Shown: one piece after another, positions 46,078-54,813 of the stretch
How positions within the stretch are numbered: position 1 is the stretch's first letter
How the letters are laid out: every line of letters starts with the position of its first letter
Assembly: GCF_003326755.1 (NCBI RefSeq)
Contig: NZ_JPWH01000027.1
Coordinates: 1-60,225 of the forward strand
Length of the DNA stretch: 60,225 nt
Source of the DNA: Thalassospira profundimaris
GTDB taxonomy: Bacteria; Pseudomonadota; Alphaproteobacteria; Rhodospirillales; Thalassospiraceae
Reading direction: 5' to 3'
Notes under the pieces: generated by a model
Databases searched by the model: none
Told to the model about the DNA's origin: nothing
The model's input: the letters and a program-made list of their open reading frames with translations, nothing else
Translations under genes and position numbers: made by a program

Positions 46078-48288
46078 ATGTCTGGCGGCATCTATCAGGC
46101 TTCTGGCACACCAATGACGCATCGTGTCGCCATTGCCGGGAATGCCAGCCTTGAAACGGCCAAAAACCTGATCTTTGGCGAGCATCTTTTCGTTGCCGAA
46201 GATGTATCCGACACCCGTTTCTTCCACGGTACCGGTATCGAGGATTTCCCCCGCGAAACCCGGTTTCAGGTGTGTTTTTTACCCAATCTGGTCACGCCGG
46301 ACTGGCTGGGCGCCTTGCCGCGACTGAACTGCAACTATTTTATCGAAGCCTATGACGGGCTGGAACTGGGCGATCTCAGCCCGTTACGCCGCCCGTTTCC
46401 CGGCCCGCAATGGGACCTTCTTGCCTGCCTGTCCACGCAAAGCGCCTATCATTTGCCAATTGCCCGCAAATTTGTCACCGCCCTGCGCCGGCGCGGCGTG
46501 TTGCACGACAAAATTGCGCCAACCCTTGAAATCGCCGTGCAGGAAGCTTTTTCCAATTCGCTTTTGCATGGCAACATGGAAATCGACACCACCGGCCATC
46601 TTTCGATGGAAAAATTCAATGCGCTGGAACAAACCACGCGTGAACGGCTTGCCGATCCCGACTTTGGCCATCGCGCCATCATTCTCGCAGCGCGACAACT
46701 GACCGAAACGCACGGCGTGGAAATTTTCATCCATGATCAGGGACGTGGCTTCATACCGCCCCAAAACGGCGAATTGCGCGCCATGCCCGGCAGCGATTCC
46801 ACATTCGGGCGCGGATTGTCGCTCATCCGAACACTGTGCAATGATCTTGGCTTTGAACGTGATGGCCGCACCATTCGTATGCGCTTTTCCGGCCATCCGG
46901 CAATGGAAGATGGTTCCGTTTCAACGGATTTGACCGATCGGCCCCCGTCGGCAGCGCGGTTATATGCCGCTGCACCACCGCCTGTCGGGTCCGCCCGGTC
47001 CGGCGGTGCATCTTCCCGGCCCGTCAGCCCGGCAACCCCGCCACTTCCTGCGGAAAATTCCGGTCAGAATATCGCGCCAATTGCCTTTGCCGGCGAGATA
47101 CAAGACCCCCGCGAACTCTATCAGGCCTGCATCCTGATTGCCGACGACACCCTGATCTCGCGTGAAATTGTCGCCTCCTATTTGCGGGCCGAAGGTTTCA
47201 CCAATCTGGTCTTTGCGCGTGACGGCAATGACACCCTTGAACAGGTGCGGCAAAACCAGCCGGACCTGATTATTCTCGACATCATCATGCCCGGCCTGGA
47301 CGGCTATGATGTCTGCAAACAGATCCGTGCCGATCCCGACTATTTTGAAGTTCCCATCATTGCGCAAACCGCGCTTGAAGAAAACGAAGGCCGCACGCGC
47401 ATTTTCGAGGATGGCGCAACCGACCTTATTCTCAAGCCGCTCAACAAATCGGAACTGCTGGCACGGGTTCGCATTCATCTGGAACACCGTATTCTGGTCA
47501 AACAGTTACGCGCCTATCGTGACAGAACCCAGTCCGAACTGGTCCTGGCCCATGACATGCAGGCCATGCTGGTGCCACGGCCGGACTATTACCGCACCGT
47601 TGGTCGTGATTACGGGCTTTCCATCAGCGCCACATTTCAGATGTCATCCGAACTGGGCGGCGATATATGGGGCCTGGCACCGCTTGATGAAGACAGACTG
47701 GCAATTTATCTGGTTGATTTCGCCGGCCACGGCATTGGTGCGGCCCTTAACACCTTTCGCCTGCATTCCCTGATGTGGTCCGACGGCGAAGACCTGCATG
47801 ACCCTGGCAGTTATCTCGAATCCCTCAATGTGCAGCTCAAGCGGCTTTTGCCGGTGGGGCAATATGCCACCATGCTTTATGGCATCATTGACCGTAAAAA
47901 GGCCCTGTTTCGATATGCCTGTGCGGCATCGACATCTCCGGTGATCGGTAAAAACAACGGCCAGGAAATACGCTTCCTCGACGGGTCCGGGGTGCCTCTT
48001 GGCGTCACCAATGACGCCCGTTACGAAACCCGCGAAACCCCGTTTGGCGATAATTCCTTCCTCATGCTCTATAGCGACGCCCTGATCGAAACACCGTTAA
48101 ATAACGGCAATATGCTGGATCCGGAACGCCTGCAGGATGTCCTGTATCATATCATGAAACGCCCGGGTGGTGGCAGCGACCTGGCATCCCAGGTCACGGA
48201 CTATTTTTACGATCATACCCCCCGCGAGCTAAGCGATGATTTCACCCTCATCACCCTGCAACCACAAACTGCCCCTTCCCGGCAATAA
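46078..48288 (+). CDS. Fused RsbW-like kinase, receiver and PP2C phosphatase
   Basis: A 736-residue cytoplasmic protein. Domains in order: unassigned N-terminus (1-125); RsbW-type HATPase (about 130-272: N-box EIAVQEAFSNSLLHGN, DQGRGF, FGRGLSLIR); a Pro/Ser-rich linker; receiver (about 350-470: ILIADDTL, LIILDIIMPGLDG with phospho-Asp, KPL lysine); SpoIIE-type PP2C (about 505-733: SSELGGDIWG, VDFAGHGIGAAL, SDALIE, DDFTLI metal residues intact). It carries both the opposing partner-switch activities, putatively set by receiver phosphorylation. Starts two bases after the STAS stop. Confidence 0.93.
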   Translation: MSGGIYQASGTPMTHRVAIAGNASLETAKNLIFGEHLFVAEDVSDTRFFHGTGIEDFPRETRFQVCFLPNLVTPDWLGALPRLNCNYFIEAYDGLELGDLSPLRRPFPGPQWDLLACLSTQSAYHLPIARKFVTALRRRGVLHDKIAPTLEIAVQEAFSNSLLHGNMEIDTTGHLSMEKFNALEQTTRERLADPDFGHRAIILAARQLTETHGVEIFIHDQGRGFIPPQNGELRAMPGSDSTFGRGLSLIRTLCNDLGFERDGRTIRMRFSGHPAMEDGSVSTDLTDRPPSAARLYAAAPPPVGSARSGGASSRPVSPATPPLPAENSGQNIAPIAFAGEIQDPRELYQACILIADDTLISREIVASYLRAEGFTNLVFARDGNDTLEQVRQNQPDLIILDIIMPGLDGYDVCKQIRADPDYFEVPIIAQTALEENEGRTRIFEDGATDLILKPLNKSELLARVRIHLEHRILVKQLRAYRDRTQSELVLAHDMQAMLVPRPDYYRTVGRDYGLSISATFQMSSELGGDIWGLAPLDEDRLAIYLVDFAGHGIGAALNTFRLHSLMWSDGEDLHDPGSYLESLNVQLKRLLPVGQYATMLYGIIDRKKALFRYACAASTSPVIGKNNGQEIRFLDGSGVPLGVTNDARYETRETPFGDNSFLMLYSDALIETPLNNGNMLDPERLQDVLYHIMKRPGGGSDLASQVTDYFYDHTPRELSDDFTLITLQPQTAPSRQ

Positions 48289-48304
48289 GGCCTGTTGCCC
48301 CTGA

Positions 48305-49021
48305 TCAGGATCGAATGGCCGGATGGGCAGGTTCGCTCCAGTACCAGGCGCGGGTCGGGCTATTGTGTTTTTTGACCTCGATCTGGCTGGCCGCGTGATT
48401 TTGCCAAACCATCACCCCGCCGGATGGGGCCGGATCCGTTTGCATCGGCACAAGCCGGATTGCTGCGGGCGCAACCGGGCCAGGCGCAATCTGTGCAGGT
48501 ACAATCGGGGTGGCTTGCAAAACATTCTCACGGGTCACATTGGCAGACCGGGTGATGCAGGCCTGCAAAATAGTGGCAAGCCCCCGTCTGGCCCCGGCGT
48601 GGGACGGCTCGTCAGACAAAACCTGTGCCAATTGATCAAGGGCGCGCCGCAAATGCCGACTGTTACATAGAAGCTCCGCCAGGATCACACGCAAATCCCG
48701 CATTTCCGGGCGCAGACTGATGGCAATTTCCAAATGCGCCACAGCCTGGTTGCGGTTGCCTTTTTGCAAATAGGTCCTAACCAGCCCCAAATGGGTTGCA
48801 TCATCCAGATCATCGGCCAAAAGGGCACGCCCGAAACATTCCAGCGCCAGATCGGTCAGGCCCGCATCCAGCAGGGCATGCCCCATCACCCGCAGGCGGG
48901 CCGGAACATCGGGAAGACAATCGATCAACTGGCGCAGTCGCAGCCGCGTTTCGGGGGCCAAATCCGCCGTCTCTCCGTTCGGGGACGATGTTATGTAAAG
49001 ACCCGGCTGTGATTGCGCCAT
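48305..49021 (-). CDS. TPR-repeat protein
   Basis: A 238-residue protein with tetratricopeptide repeats over about residues 40-155 (GLTDLALECFGRALLADDLD, then NRNQAVAHLEIAISLRPEM and LRRALDQLAQVLSDEPSHAG). The C-terminal 80 residues are Pro/Ala-rich and probably disordered. No signal peptide. It is convergent with the partner-switch operon, 16 bases from its end. A scaffold role is typical; partner unknown. Confidence 0.83.
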   Translation of the reverse strand: MAQSQPGLYITSSPNGETADLAPETRLRLRQLIDCLPDVPARLRVMGHALLDAGLTDLALECFGRALLADDLDDATHLGLVRTYLQKGNRNQAVAHLEIAISLRPEMRDLRVILAELLCNSRHLRRALDQLAQVLSDEPSHAGARRGLATILQACITRSANVTRENVLQATPIVPAQIAPGPVAPAAIRLVPMQTDPAPSGGVMVWQNHAASQIEVKKHNSPTRAWYWSEPAHPAIRS

Positions 49022-49320
49022 TTTGCCAGAACCCTGCGTGCAAATAAAGTTGGGCGATGGTACCGACTCGGCAGGAAACAGGCAACAATGAAAAATTTCT
49101 CGAGTCGTATCAGGGACTTACAAGCCAATAGACCTTACAATGTCAGCCATCAGATAAACGACGCGGGAAAATCACACGATAAAAACCGTTTTATTGAAAA
49201 TTTACTTTTAAATTCAATATATTATCAAAACCCCATTCCGGGCGGTCAAATCCGATGGTGAGATCGCCCCATGATAACCCTGCTGCCCCCCTCTCAACAG
49301 CGTTTCACCATCAAAACCCG

Positions 49321-51321
49321 TCAGCTACCCGGGTTAACGGATGCGTCACAAACGGTGTTTAAGGGATCAAACGACACCTTTGCTGCCGGACGGGCAAACA
49401 AATAGCCCTGGCCATAACGGGCCCCCAATTCACGCAGAGTGGTGCATTGTTCAAGGGTTTCAACCCCTTCGACCACACAATCAATGCCAAAGTTTTCGCA
49501 CATGTCAAAAACGGTTTTGACGATATGCTGGCTGCGGGGATTACTGACAATCGGCGTGATAAAGCTGCGATCAACTTTAAGGCAGTCAATTTCCAGTTCA
49601 TGCACATAGCGCAAACTGGAAAAACCGATCCCGAAATCGTCCAGGGCCACGCGTGCTCCGCAACGACGCAACCGTTCGATATGCTGGCGGGCCGCATCAA
49701 AATCGCGCAGAATTGCCGTTTCGGTGACTTCAAATGTAATACGGGACGGCTCAATGCCCGATTGGTCAATCCGCGCAATCAGCCAATCCATCATTTCCGA
49801 CACAGCCAGATCATGCGCCGACAGATTAAAAGACACGCCAATATGCACCGGCCAGTTTTCAACTTCCTGCAACAGCCGGTTAAACAGGATACGGGTCAAA
49901 TCATTCACCCGGTCGGTTCTTTCCGCCATCGGAAAAAACACGTCAGGTGCCACAAACCCCAGCTCGGGGCTGTGCCAGCGCGCCAGCGCCTCTACCGAAT
50001 AGATGGCACCGCTGTCCAGATTATAAACCGGCTGAAAAACCAGGGATAATTCCTGTTCCAGATCGGCCTGGCGCAAGCCCTGCTCAATGCGCGATTCCTG
50101 GCGAATAATGGTTTCATGACAGGCAGCAAACAGCATGCTTGTGCCCCGGTCATTGCGCTTGGCATGATAAAGGGCAAAATCGGCGCGTTCAAACAAACCA
50201 ATCGCCGTACGTGCGGCAGCGGGAAAGGTTGCAATCCCAACAGTCGCCGACAATTGCACATATCCCCCGGCACACTCGAAGGGCTGTTTCAAAATGGCGC
50301 AAATTTCGGTGGCAGTCTTTTCCAGTGTCTCCGCACTGTCATAGCCATCGACAATCGCCGCAAACTCGTCGCCGCCCAACCGGGCAACATATCCCCCGGT
50401 TCCCAATACATTGCAAATGCGTTTACCGGAACTGACCAGTATTTCGTCACCGGCCAAATGCCCATAAACGTCGTTAACCGGCTTGAAACCGTCAAGATCG
50501 ATCAAAATAACGGCAAACTGCCGGGGGCCCGTGTTGTTTTCGTCCCCCGAAGCCCGTTGCAGGGCATGGGCGATTTTGGCATTGAGAACGTTAAAATAAT
50601 CCCGACGGTTGGCAAGACCGGTCAGGGCATCACAATGGGCCAGTTTTTCGTTTTGCGCACTGAGTTCAAGGGTCTGATAGTGTTTTTCCTGCAAGACCTT
50701 TCGCGACTGTAACAGGTCGGCAAAGGACAAATAATAACTGCGGATAAAATAGATGACGACCAGAAACACCGTCAGCATATTCACCGAAATCATCGAAAAA
50801 ATCGCGGTTCCGTTAAAGGAAAATGTCGCGATACAGCCGCCAAAAACCGTTGTAATGACAAACAAGGCGGCTGCCGGAAACTGAAACAGGCAAAAAACAC
50901 ATCCGACAACCGTCACCGAAATGAAATAGGCGACATGAAGCTGGTGCAATTCATCGCCAAAACAATAAAGTGCAATCGCCCAGCCGGTAAACAAGACACT
51001 TACAGCGACAGCCATGAAGCGAATACGCTGAAGCATAAGAACAACACTCGGCATATCGTCCAGAACCGCCTTTGTCCTGATCCAGACAATAGAGCGAAAA
51101 AGGCACAATAACGTCAAAAAACCGGGAAAGAATACCGTCAGAAAAACGGGAGCCTGTTGAAAATGCGTATAACTCAGACCCAGTGCATTTACCATCAACA
51201 GCAAATACATCATCGGTATTTGCCGCGTCAGGCCTTCGACCTGCGCACGCATCAATTCCGGACGTTCGTAATGCAACCGGAACAGATCAACAAAGCTCTC
51301 AAACTGCTTCGTTAAAAACAC
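49321..51321 (-). CDS. Membrane GGDEF-EAL bifunctional c-di-GMP protein
   Basis: A 666-residue protein: about six membrane helices in residues 25-210, then GGDEF (CDALTGLANRRDYFNVLN; RLGGDEF) and EAL (YSVEALARW; FEVTETAILRD; ALDDFGIGFSSL; CLKVDRSFI; DCVVEGVET). Both catalytic motifs appear intact, including the EAL metal residues, so it may make or degrade c-di-GMP. No RxxD I-site precedes GGDEF. The 345 bases upstream (51322-51666) are AT-rich and hold no gene, so it is transcribed alone. Confidence 0.94.
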   Translation of the reverse strand: MFLTKQFESFVDLFRLHYERPELMRAQVEGLTRQIPMMYLLLMVNALGLSYTHFQQAPVFLTVFFPGFLTLLCLFRSIVWIRTKAVLDDMPSVVLMLQRIRFMAVAVSVLFTGWAIALYCFGDELHQLHVAYFISVTVVGCVFCLFQFPAAALFVITTVFGGCIATFSFNGTAIFSMISVNMLTVFLVVIYFIRSYYLSFADLLQSRKVLQEKHYQTLELSAQNEKLAHCDALTGLANRRDYFNVLNAKIAHALQRASGDENNTGPRQFAVILIDLDGFKPVNDVYGHLAGDEILVSSGKRICNVLGTGGYVARLGGDEFAAIVDGYDSAETLEKTATEICAILKQPFECAGGYVQLSATVGIATFPAAARTAIGLFERADFALYHAKRNDRGTSMLFAACHETIIRQESRIEQGLRQADLEQELSLVFQPVYNLDSGAIYSVEALARWHSPELGFVAPDVFFPMAERTDRVNDLTRILFNRLLQEVENWPVHIGVSFNLSAHDLAVSEMMDWLIARIDQSGIEPSRITFEVTETAILRDFDAARQHIERLRRCGARVALDDFGIGFSSLRYVHELEIDCLKVDRSFITPIVSNPRSQHIVKTVFDMCENFGIDCVVEGVETLEQCTTLRELGARYGQGYLFARPAAKVSFDPLNTVCDASVNPGS

Positions 51322-51666
51322 GAATTAACTCTCGCTCAGATGGCAGGCAGCGGGGCGCTTTTCTGCGGGGTTTGCTTGCTCCCGATCAGCGCGTCACTCT
51401 CTGGCCGATCATCGGGAAAGGATATTAGCTGTAGATATATTTATAATATAAAGATTAAAGAGAAGCCCGGCAAAAATTATACCATCAGACTAAATTATTA
51501 CCCTGTCCGTTTAGGGTATCCCGCCGAATGAACAAGGTCCCCACTGTCACAGATCACACCGCTCCGCACGTTTGGCCTGCCCAACAGCGCCAAACACGGA
51601 CAAAACTGCACCCGTATAAATGGAAAACCGGCCAGATAAAACCAATATCAGGAGCGCATTGGCGCG

Positions 51667-52059
51667 TCATTTTATTGTTTTTTTCTTCTTTGTTTTTTTG
51701 GTTCTGCTGGCCCGCAACCCGGCATCAAGGGCGACACGGGCGTAAGGCAGAATGTCGTCTTCATCTTCCAGCCAGTCGCCGGGAATTTCGTAATAGGAAA
51801 TGCAAATGCCCTCCGGCCCTTGCGGATAAAACATATCAAGATGGCGGGCTTCAAAAACATCACGGCAAAGATCATCCGCCTTTAAAAAAAGAACATCGTC
51901 GGCAACCAGCCCGAAAACAATGCCGTCACAATAAATTCCCCAACCACCAAACATGCGCCGGGCCGTGATATGCCCCAGCGGGGCAAACAGGTCGGTCAGC
52001 ATCGCGACAAATTCGTTCCGGCCACGTGCTGCCGGCTGTCCGCTAACGCCCAAGGCCAT
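51667..52059 (-). CDS. TfoX/Sxy N-terminal-domain protein
   Basis: A 130-residue protein with the TfoX N-terminal domain: LTDLFAPLGHITARRMFGGW, GIYCDGIVFGLVADDVLFLK, then ISYYEIPGDWLEDEDDILPY. The C-terminal domain of full Sxy is missing; the tail is very basic (RTKKTKKKKTIK). Full-length Sxy activates competence genes through CRP; short forms such as this have no established role. Its start overlaps the end of the WYL regulator gene by 17 bases, so the two form an operon. Confidence 0.9.
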   Translation of the reverse strand: MALGVSGQPAARGRNEFVAMLTDLFAPLGHITARRMFGGWGIYCDGIVFGLVADDVLFLKADDLCRDVFEARHLDMFYPQGPEGICISYYEIPGDWLEDEDDILPYARVALDAGLRASRTKKTKKKKTIK

Positions 52060-52747
52060 TTAAAATTTCCCCCTCGACCCCTTCGGAAATCATGTAATCA
52101 CGCATCGAACGTCCTGGCGTGGGACGATACCGTTCGCCCAGAACCTCCATTGCCACAATACGGTCCGCCCGGAACACGCGAAAGGCATTGCGCAATTCGC
52201 ACCACCCCGCCAGCAACCATACCGACCCGAAAAACAACATGCCCAGCGGCCACACGCGGCGCTGCGTGCGCACCCCGTTCACATCGGTATAATCAAGGTT
52301 AATAATATTGCGTTCACGAATGGCCTGGCGCAAAACCGGCATTGAAACAACAATCGGTTCCTGGGCAATATCGGCCACGGCAATGGGTATACCGCCAATC
52401 AGGCCGCGCAACCTTTCGGGCACCACCGCCTCGATTTTCGACAACGCATCGCTTGCCGCGCGTGCCATTTGCGGGTCGGTCCAGCTTTGCACCATGCGCG
52501 CGCCGACCACCAGGGCCTCGATTTCTTCGGCATCGAACATCAGGGGGGGCAGGTCATATCCGTCACGCAGGATATAGCCTACACCGGCCTCGCCCTCCAC
52601 CGGCACGCCAGATGCCGCCAGATCACGAATATCGCGATAAATTGTCCGTTCGGAAACTTCCAGTTCCTCGGCCAGTTCGCGGGCCCGGCTCAGTTTACGT
52701 CGGCGCAAAATCTGGACCAGGCGAAACAGTCTGTCTGCACGTCTCAT
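52043..52747 (-). CDS. YafY-type WYL-domain transcription regulator
   Basis: A 234-residue protein. The N-terminal HTH (residues 1-60: RLFRLVQILRRRKLSRAREL, SERTIYRDIRDLAASGV) is of DeoR-like HTH_11 type; the C-terminal WYL domain (RNIINLDYTDVNGVRTQRRV, WLLAGWCELRNAFRVFRADR) binds a ligand, probably a nucleotide or other small molecule. Divergent from a VOC-protein gene, with a large palindrome centred between them, so it probably represses both itself and that gene. Confidence 0.93.
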   Translation of the reverse strand: MRRADRLFRLVQILRRRKLSRARELAEELEVSERTIYRDIRDLAASGVPVEGEAGVGYILRDGYDLPPLMFDAEEIEALVVGARMVQSWTDPQMARAASDALSKIEAVVPERLRGLIGGIPIAVADIAQEPIVVSMPVLRQAIRERNIINLDYTDVNGVRTQRRVWPLGMLFFGSVWLLAGWCELRNAFRVFRADRIVAMEVLGERYRPTPGRSMRDYMISEGVEGEILNGLGR

Positions 52748-52782
52748 ATCAATTTTCCGGCTTTTTCCAATTCGTGCATGCT

Positions 52783-52826
52783 ACCATAGCCCTCCTGACA
52801 GTATCCTGTCAGGAGGGCTATGGTAT
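52783..52826. promoter_or_regulatory. Palindromic operator between the WYL regulator and VOC gene
   Basis: Arms 52783-52802 (TACCATAGCCCTCCTGACAG) and 52807-52826 are exact complements over 20 bases around the spacer TATC. It lies 36 bases from the regulator start and 37 bases from the VOC start, i.e. symmetric between the divergent genes. The core TGACAG...CTGTCA is a plausible dimer-binding half-site pair. No T-run, so not a terminator. Confidence 0.8.
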
Positions 52827-52863
52827 AGCGTCATGCTGTAGCTGAACAGAACCGGAGGAATTC

Positions 52864-53262
52864 ATGATCGACCATTTGGGCATTCCTGTTACCGACCACA
52901 CCAAAGCCCATGATTTTTATTGTGCGGCCCTTGCCCCGCTTGATATTTCCGTCGTTATGGAAGTCACTGCCGAACAAACCGGCGACAAGGCCCATACCGG
53001 CTTTGGCAATCATGGCAAACCGTTTTTCTGGATTTCCGAATGCGATAAAGGCACCACGCCACCGCCTGGCATCCACATTGCCTTTAGCGCCCCGACGCGC
53101 GCCCTTGTTGATGCGTTTTACCACGCCGCCCTTGCTGCGGGTGCCAGGGATAATGGCGCGCCGGGCCTGCGCCCGCACTATCACGAGAACTATTATGGGG
53201 CCTTCGTCCTGGACCCGGATGGCAACAATATCGAGGCGGTCTGCCACGGCCCGGCCGCGTAA
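52864..53262 (+). CDS. VOC-family (glyoxalase/bleomycin-resistance fold) protein
   Basis: A 132-residue vicinal-oxygen-chelate protein with two beta-alpha-beta-beta-beta modules. MIDHLGIPVTDHTKAHDFYC opens the first; the second ends ENYYGAFVLDPDGNNIEAVC. Metal ligands probably are His4, a Glu in the middle and Glu near the C-terminus. GGAGG ribosome site. Substrate unknown (possibly a lactoylglutathione-like or electrophile). Divergent from a WYL regulator. Confidence 0.92.
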   Translation: MIDHLGIPVTDHTKAHDFYCAALAPLDISVVMEVTAEQTGDKAHTGFGNHGKPFFWISECDKGTTPPPGIHIAFSAPTRALVDAFYHAALAAGARDNGAPGLRPHYHENYYGAFVLDPDGNNIEAVCHGPAA

Positions 53263-53284
53263 GGCCAAACCTGATACCGATATG

Positions 53285-53320
53285 CTCCTTGCCGGGCCAT
53301 CCGTTTGATCCGGCAAGGAG
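53285..53320. terminator. Hairpin after the VOC gene
   Basis: CTCCTTGCCGG (53285-53295) pairs exactly with CCGGCAAGGAG (53310-53320) across 14 bases. No T-run on either side, so it may protect the mRNA end or act with Rho. Confidence 0.55.
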
Positions 53321-53538
53321 AAATTGCTGCCCCACCACGCAAAGCCCTGGCAACCGGCTTTGTTCTTTCCGTTATTTATCTTATAATAATTTTGCATTGC
53401 GAAACCAAAATCGGCAACACCCCCCTCTTGTAATGGCAACACGCGCCACCACGCCAATGCCGTTATAGTCGGGTTTCTGGCCGCCCTGTCGATAGGGCTG
53501 CCTGTGACGCCACACCCCAAAAAATCAAAAGTGCGCCG

Positions 53539-54774
53539 ATGCCAAACGCACCAAAACGGAATACGACGTTGCCCCACACGCCGCCAAAACCAGACCATCC
53601 CGCCAGCACCTCTCAAGCCAGTGCCAGTGTCCGTGCCGATGGTGGCTCGCAATCGCAAAACACGCCGCAACGATCGGAAATCTCCCCCGCACGTCGCCTG
53701 GGAAACCTGCCAGAATTGCTGCAATGGGCCCTGTTATTTGGCAGTTCTGTGTTGCTGGGGATCGTGCTGCATCATTTTAATGTCCCCGCCGCCCTTTTGC
53801 TGGGCCCCATGATTATCGGCATTATCATGGGCACCAACAGCGCCTCCATTCGCATCCCGCGTATCAGCTTTATTGCGGCCCAGTCGGTTCTGGGCGCCAT
53901 GATTGGCGGGTCGATGACGGCGGCCATCATAACGTCCTTTGTCAATGACTGGCCTTTGGTCCTTGGCATCACCCTGATCACCCTGCTTGCCAGCAGCTTT
54001 TTGGGCTGGCTGTTGTGCATTCGCCGGGTCTTGCCTGGCACCGTGGGCATTTGGGGGTCTTCGCCCGGTGCCGCATCGGCAATGGTGATCATGGCAGAAG
54101 CCTTTGGCGCCGATGCCCGGCTGGTCGCCTTCATGCAATATGTGCGGGTGGTTTGCGTGGTCACGGTAGCATCACTGGTGGCAAATTTCTGGGTTTCCAG
54201 CACCCTGCCCGCTGGCACCGCAATCCCGGTTCAAGACTGGTTTCCCGTTTTTGACCTTACCAATTTTGGCCTGACCCTGCTGGTGGCCGGGGTATCGGCC
54301 GTGCTGGGGGTCGTGTTGCGCATTCCGTCTGGCGCATTGTTGTTGCCCATCATCACGGTGATGGTGCTTCACATCAATGGCTGGCTGGAAGTGGAATTGC
54401 CCGAATGGTTTTTGGGCCTGACCTATGCCATTATCGGCTGGACCATCGGCCTTAAATTTACCCCCGCCGTTTTGCATCATGCCGCCAGCGCGCTGCCCAA
54501 AATCCTGCTGTCCATTGTCGTGCTGATCGGCTTTTGTGCCGGTATTTCGGTTTTGCTGGTGCACTTCCTGGATGTGGACCCGTTAACCGCCTATCTGGCA
54601 ACCAGCCCCGGCGGGCTTGATTCCGTTGCCATTATCGCAGCCAGCACCCATGTCGATTTGCCTTTTATTCTGGTCATGCAATCGGCCCGGTTTTTTATGG
54701 TATTGCTGATTGGCCCGCCTCTGGCCCGGTTTATGGCGCGTATGACTGCCGATAAACAGGCCGGGGACATCTGA
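53539..54774 (+). CDS. AbrB-type (PF05145-like) polytopic membrane protein
   Basis: A 411-residue protein with a 55-residue polar, Pro/Ser/Gln-rich N-terminus, then about ten membrane helices in two homologous halves (ALLFGSSVLLGIVLHHFNVP..LLGPMIIGII near the start; LLVAGVSAVLGVVLRIPSGA later). WGSSPGAASAMVIMAEAFGA and TSPGGLDSVAIIA are the repeated PGG/PGA signatures of the family, formerly misnamed ammonia monooxygenase or transition-state regulator. Transport role inferred; substrate unknown. No neighbour partner. Confidence 0.88.
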   Translation: MPNAPKRNTTLPHTPPKPDHPASTSQASASVRADGGSQSQNTPQRSEISPARRLGNLPELLQWALLFGSSVLLGIVLHHFNVPAALLLGPMIIGIIMGTNSASIRIPRISFIAAQSVLGAMIGGSMTAAIITSFVNDWPLVLGITLITLLASSFLGWLLCIRRVLPGTVGIWGSSPGAASAMVIMAEAFGADARLVAFMQYVRVVCVVTVASLVANFWVSSTLPAGTAIPVQDWFPVFDLTNFGLTLLVAGVSAVLGVVLRIPSGALLLPIITVMVLHINGWLEVELPEWFLGLTYAIIGWTIGLKFTPAVLHHAASALPKILLSIVVLIGFCAGISVLLVHFLDVDPLTAYLATSPGGLDSVAIIAASTHVDLPFILVMQSARFFMVLLIGPPLARFMARMTADKQAGDI

Positions 54775-54813
54775 TCGTACCCCTGGCAATCCCTGCTGCG
54801 CAGGCATCACGCG

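Noticed and set aside
49088..49261. A 57-codon plus-strand frame upstream of the TPR gene
   Set aside because: Has an AGGAAACAGG stretch near the start but the product is unremarkable and the region AT-rich; not enough support.
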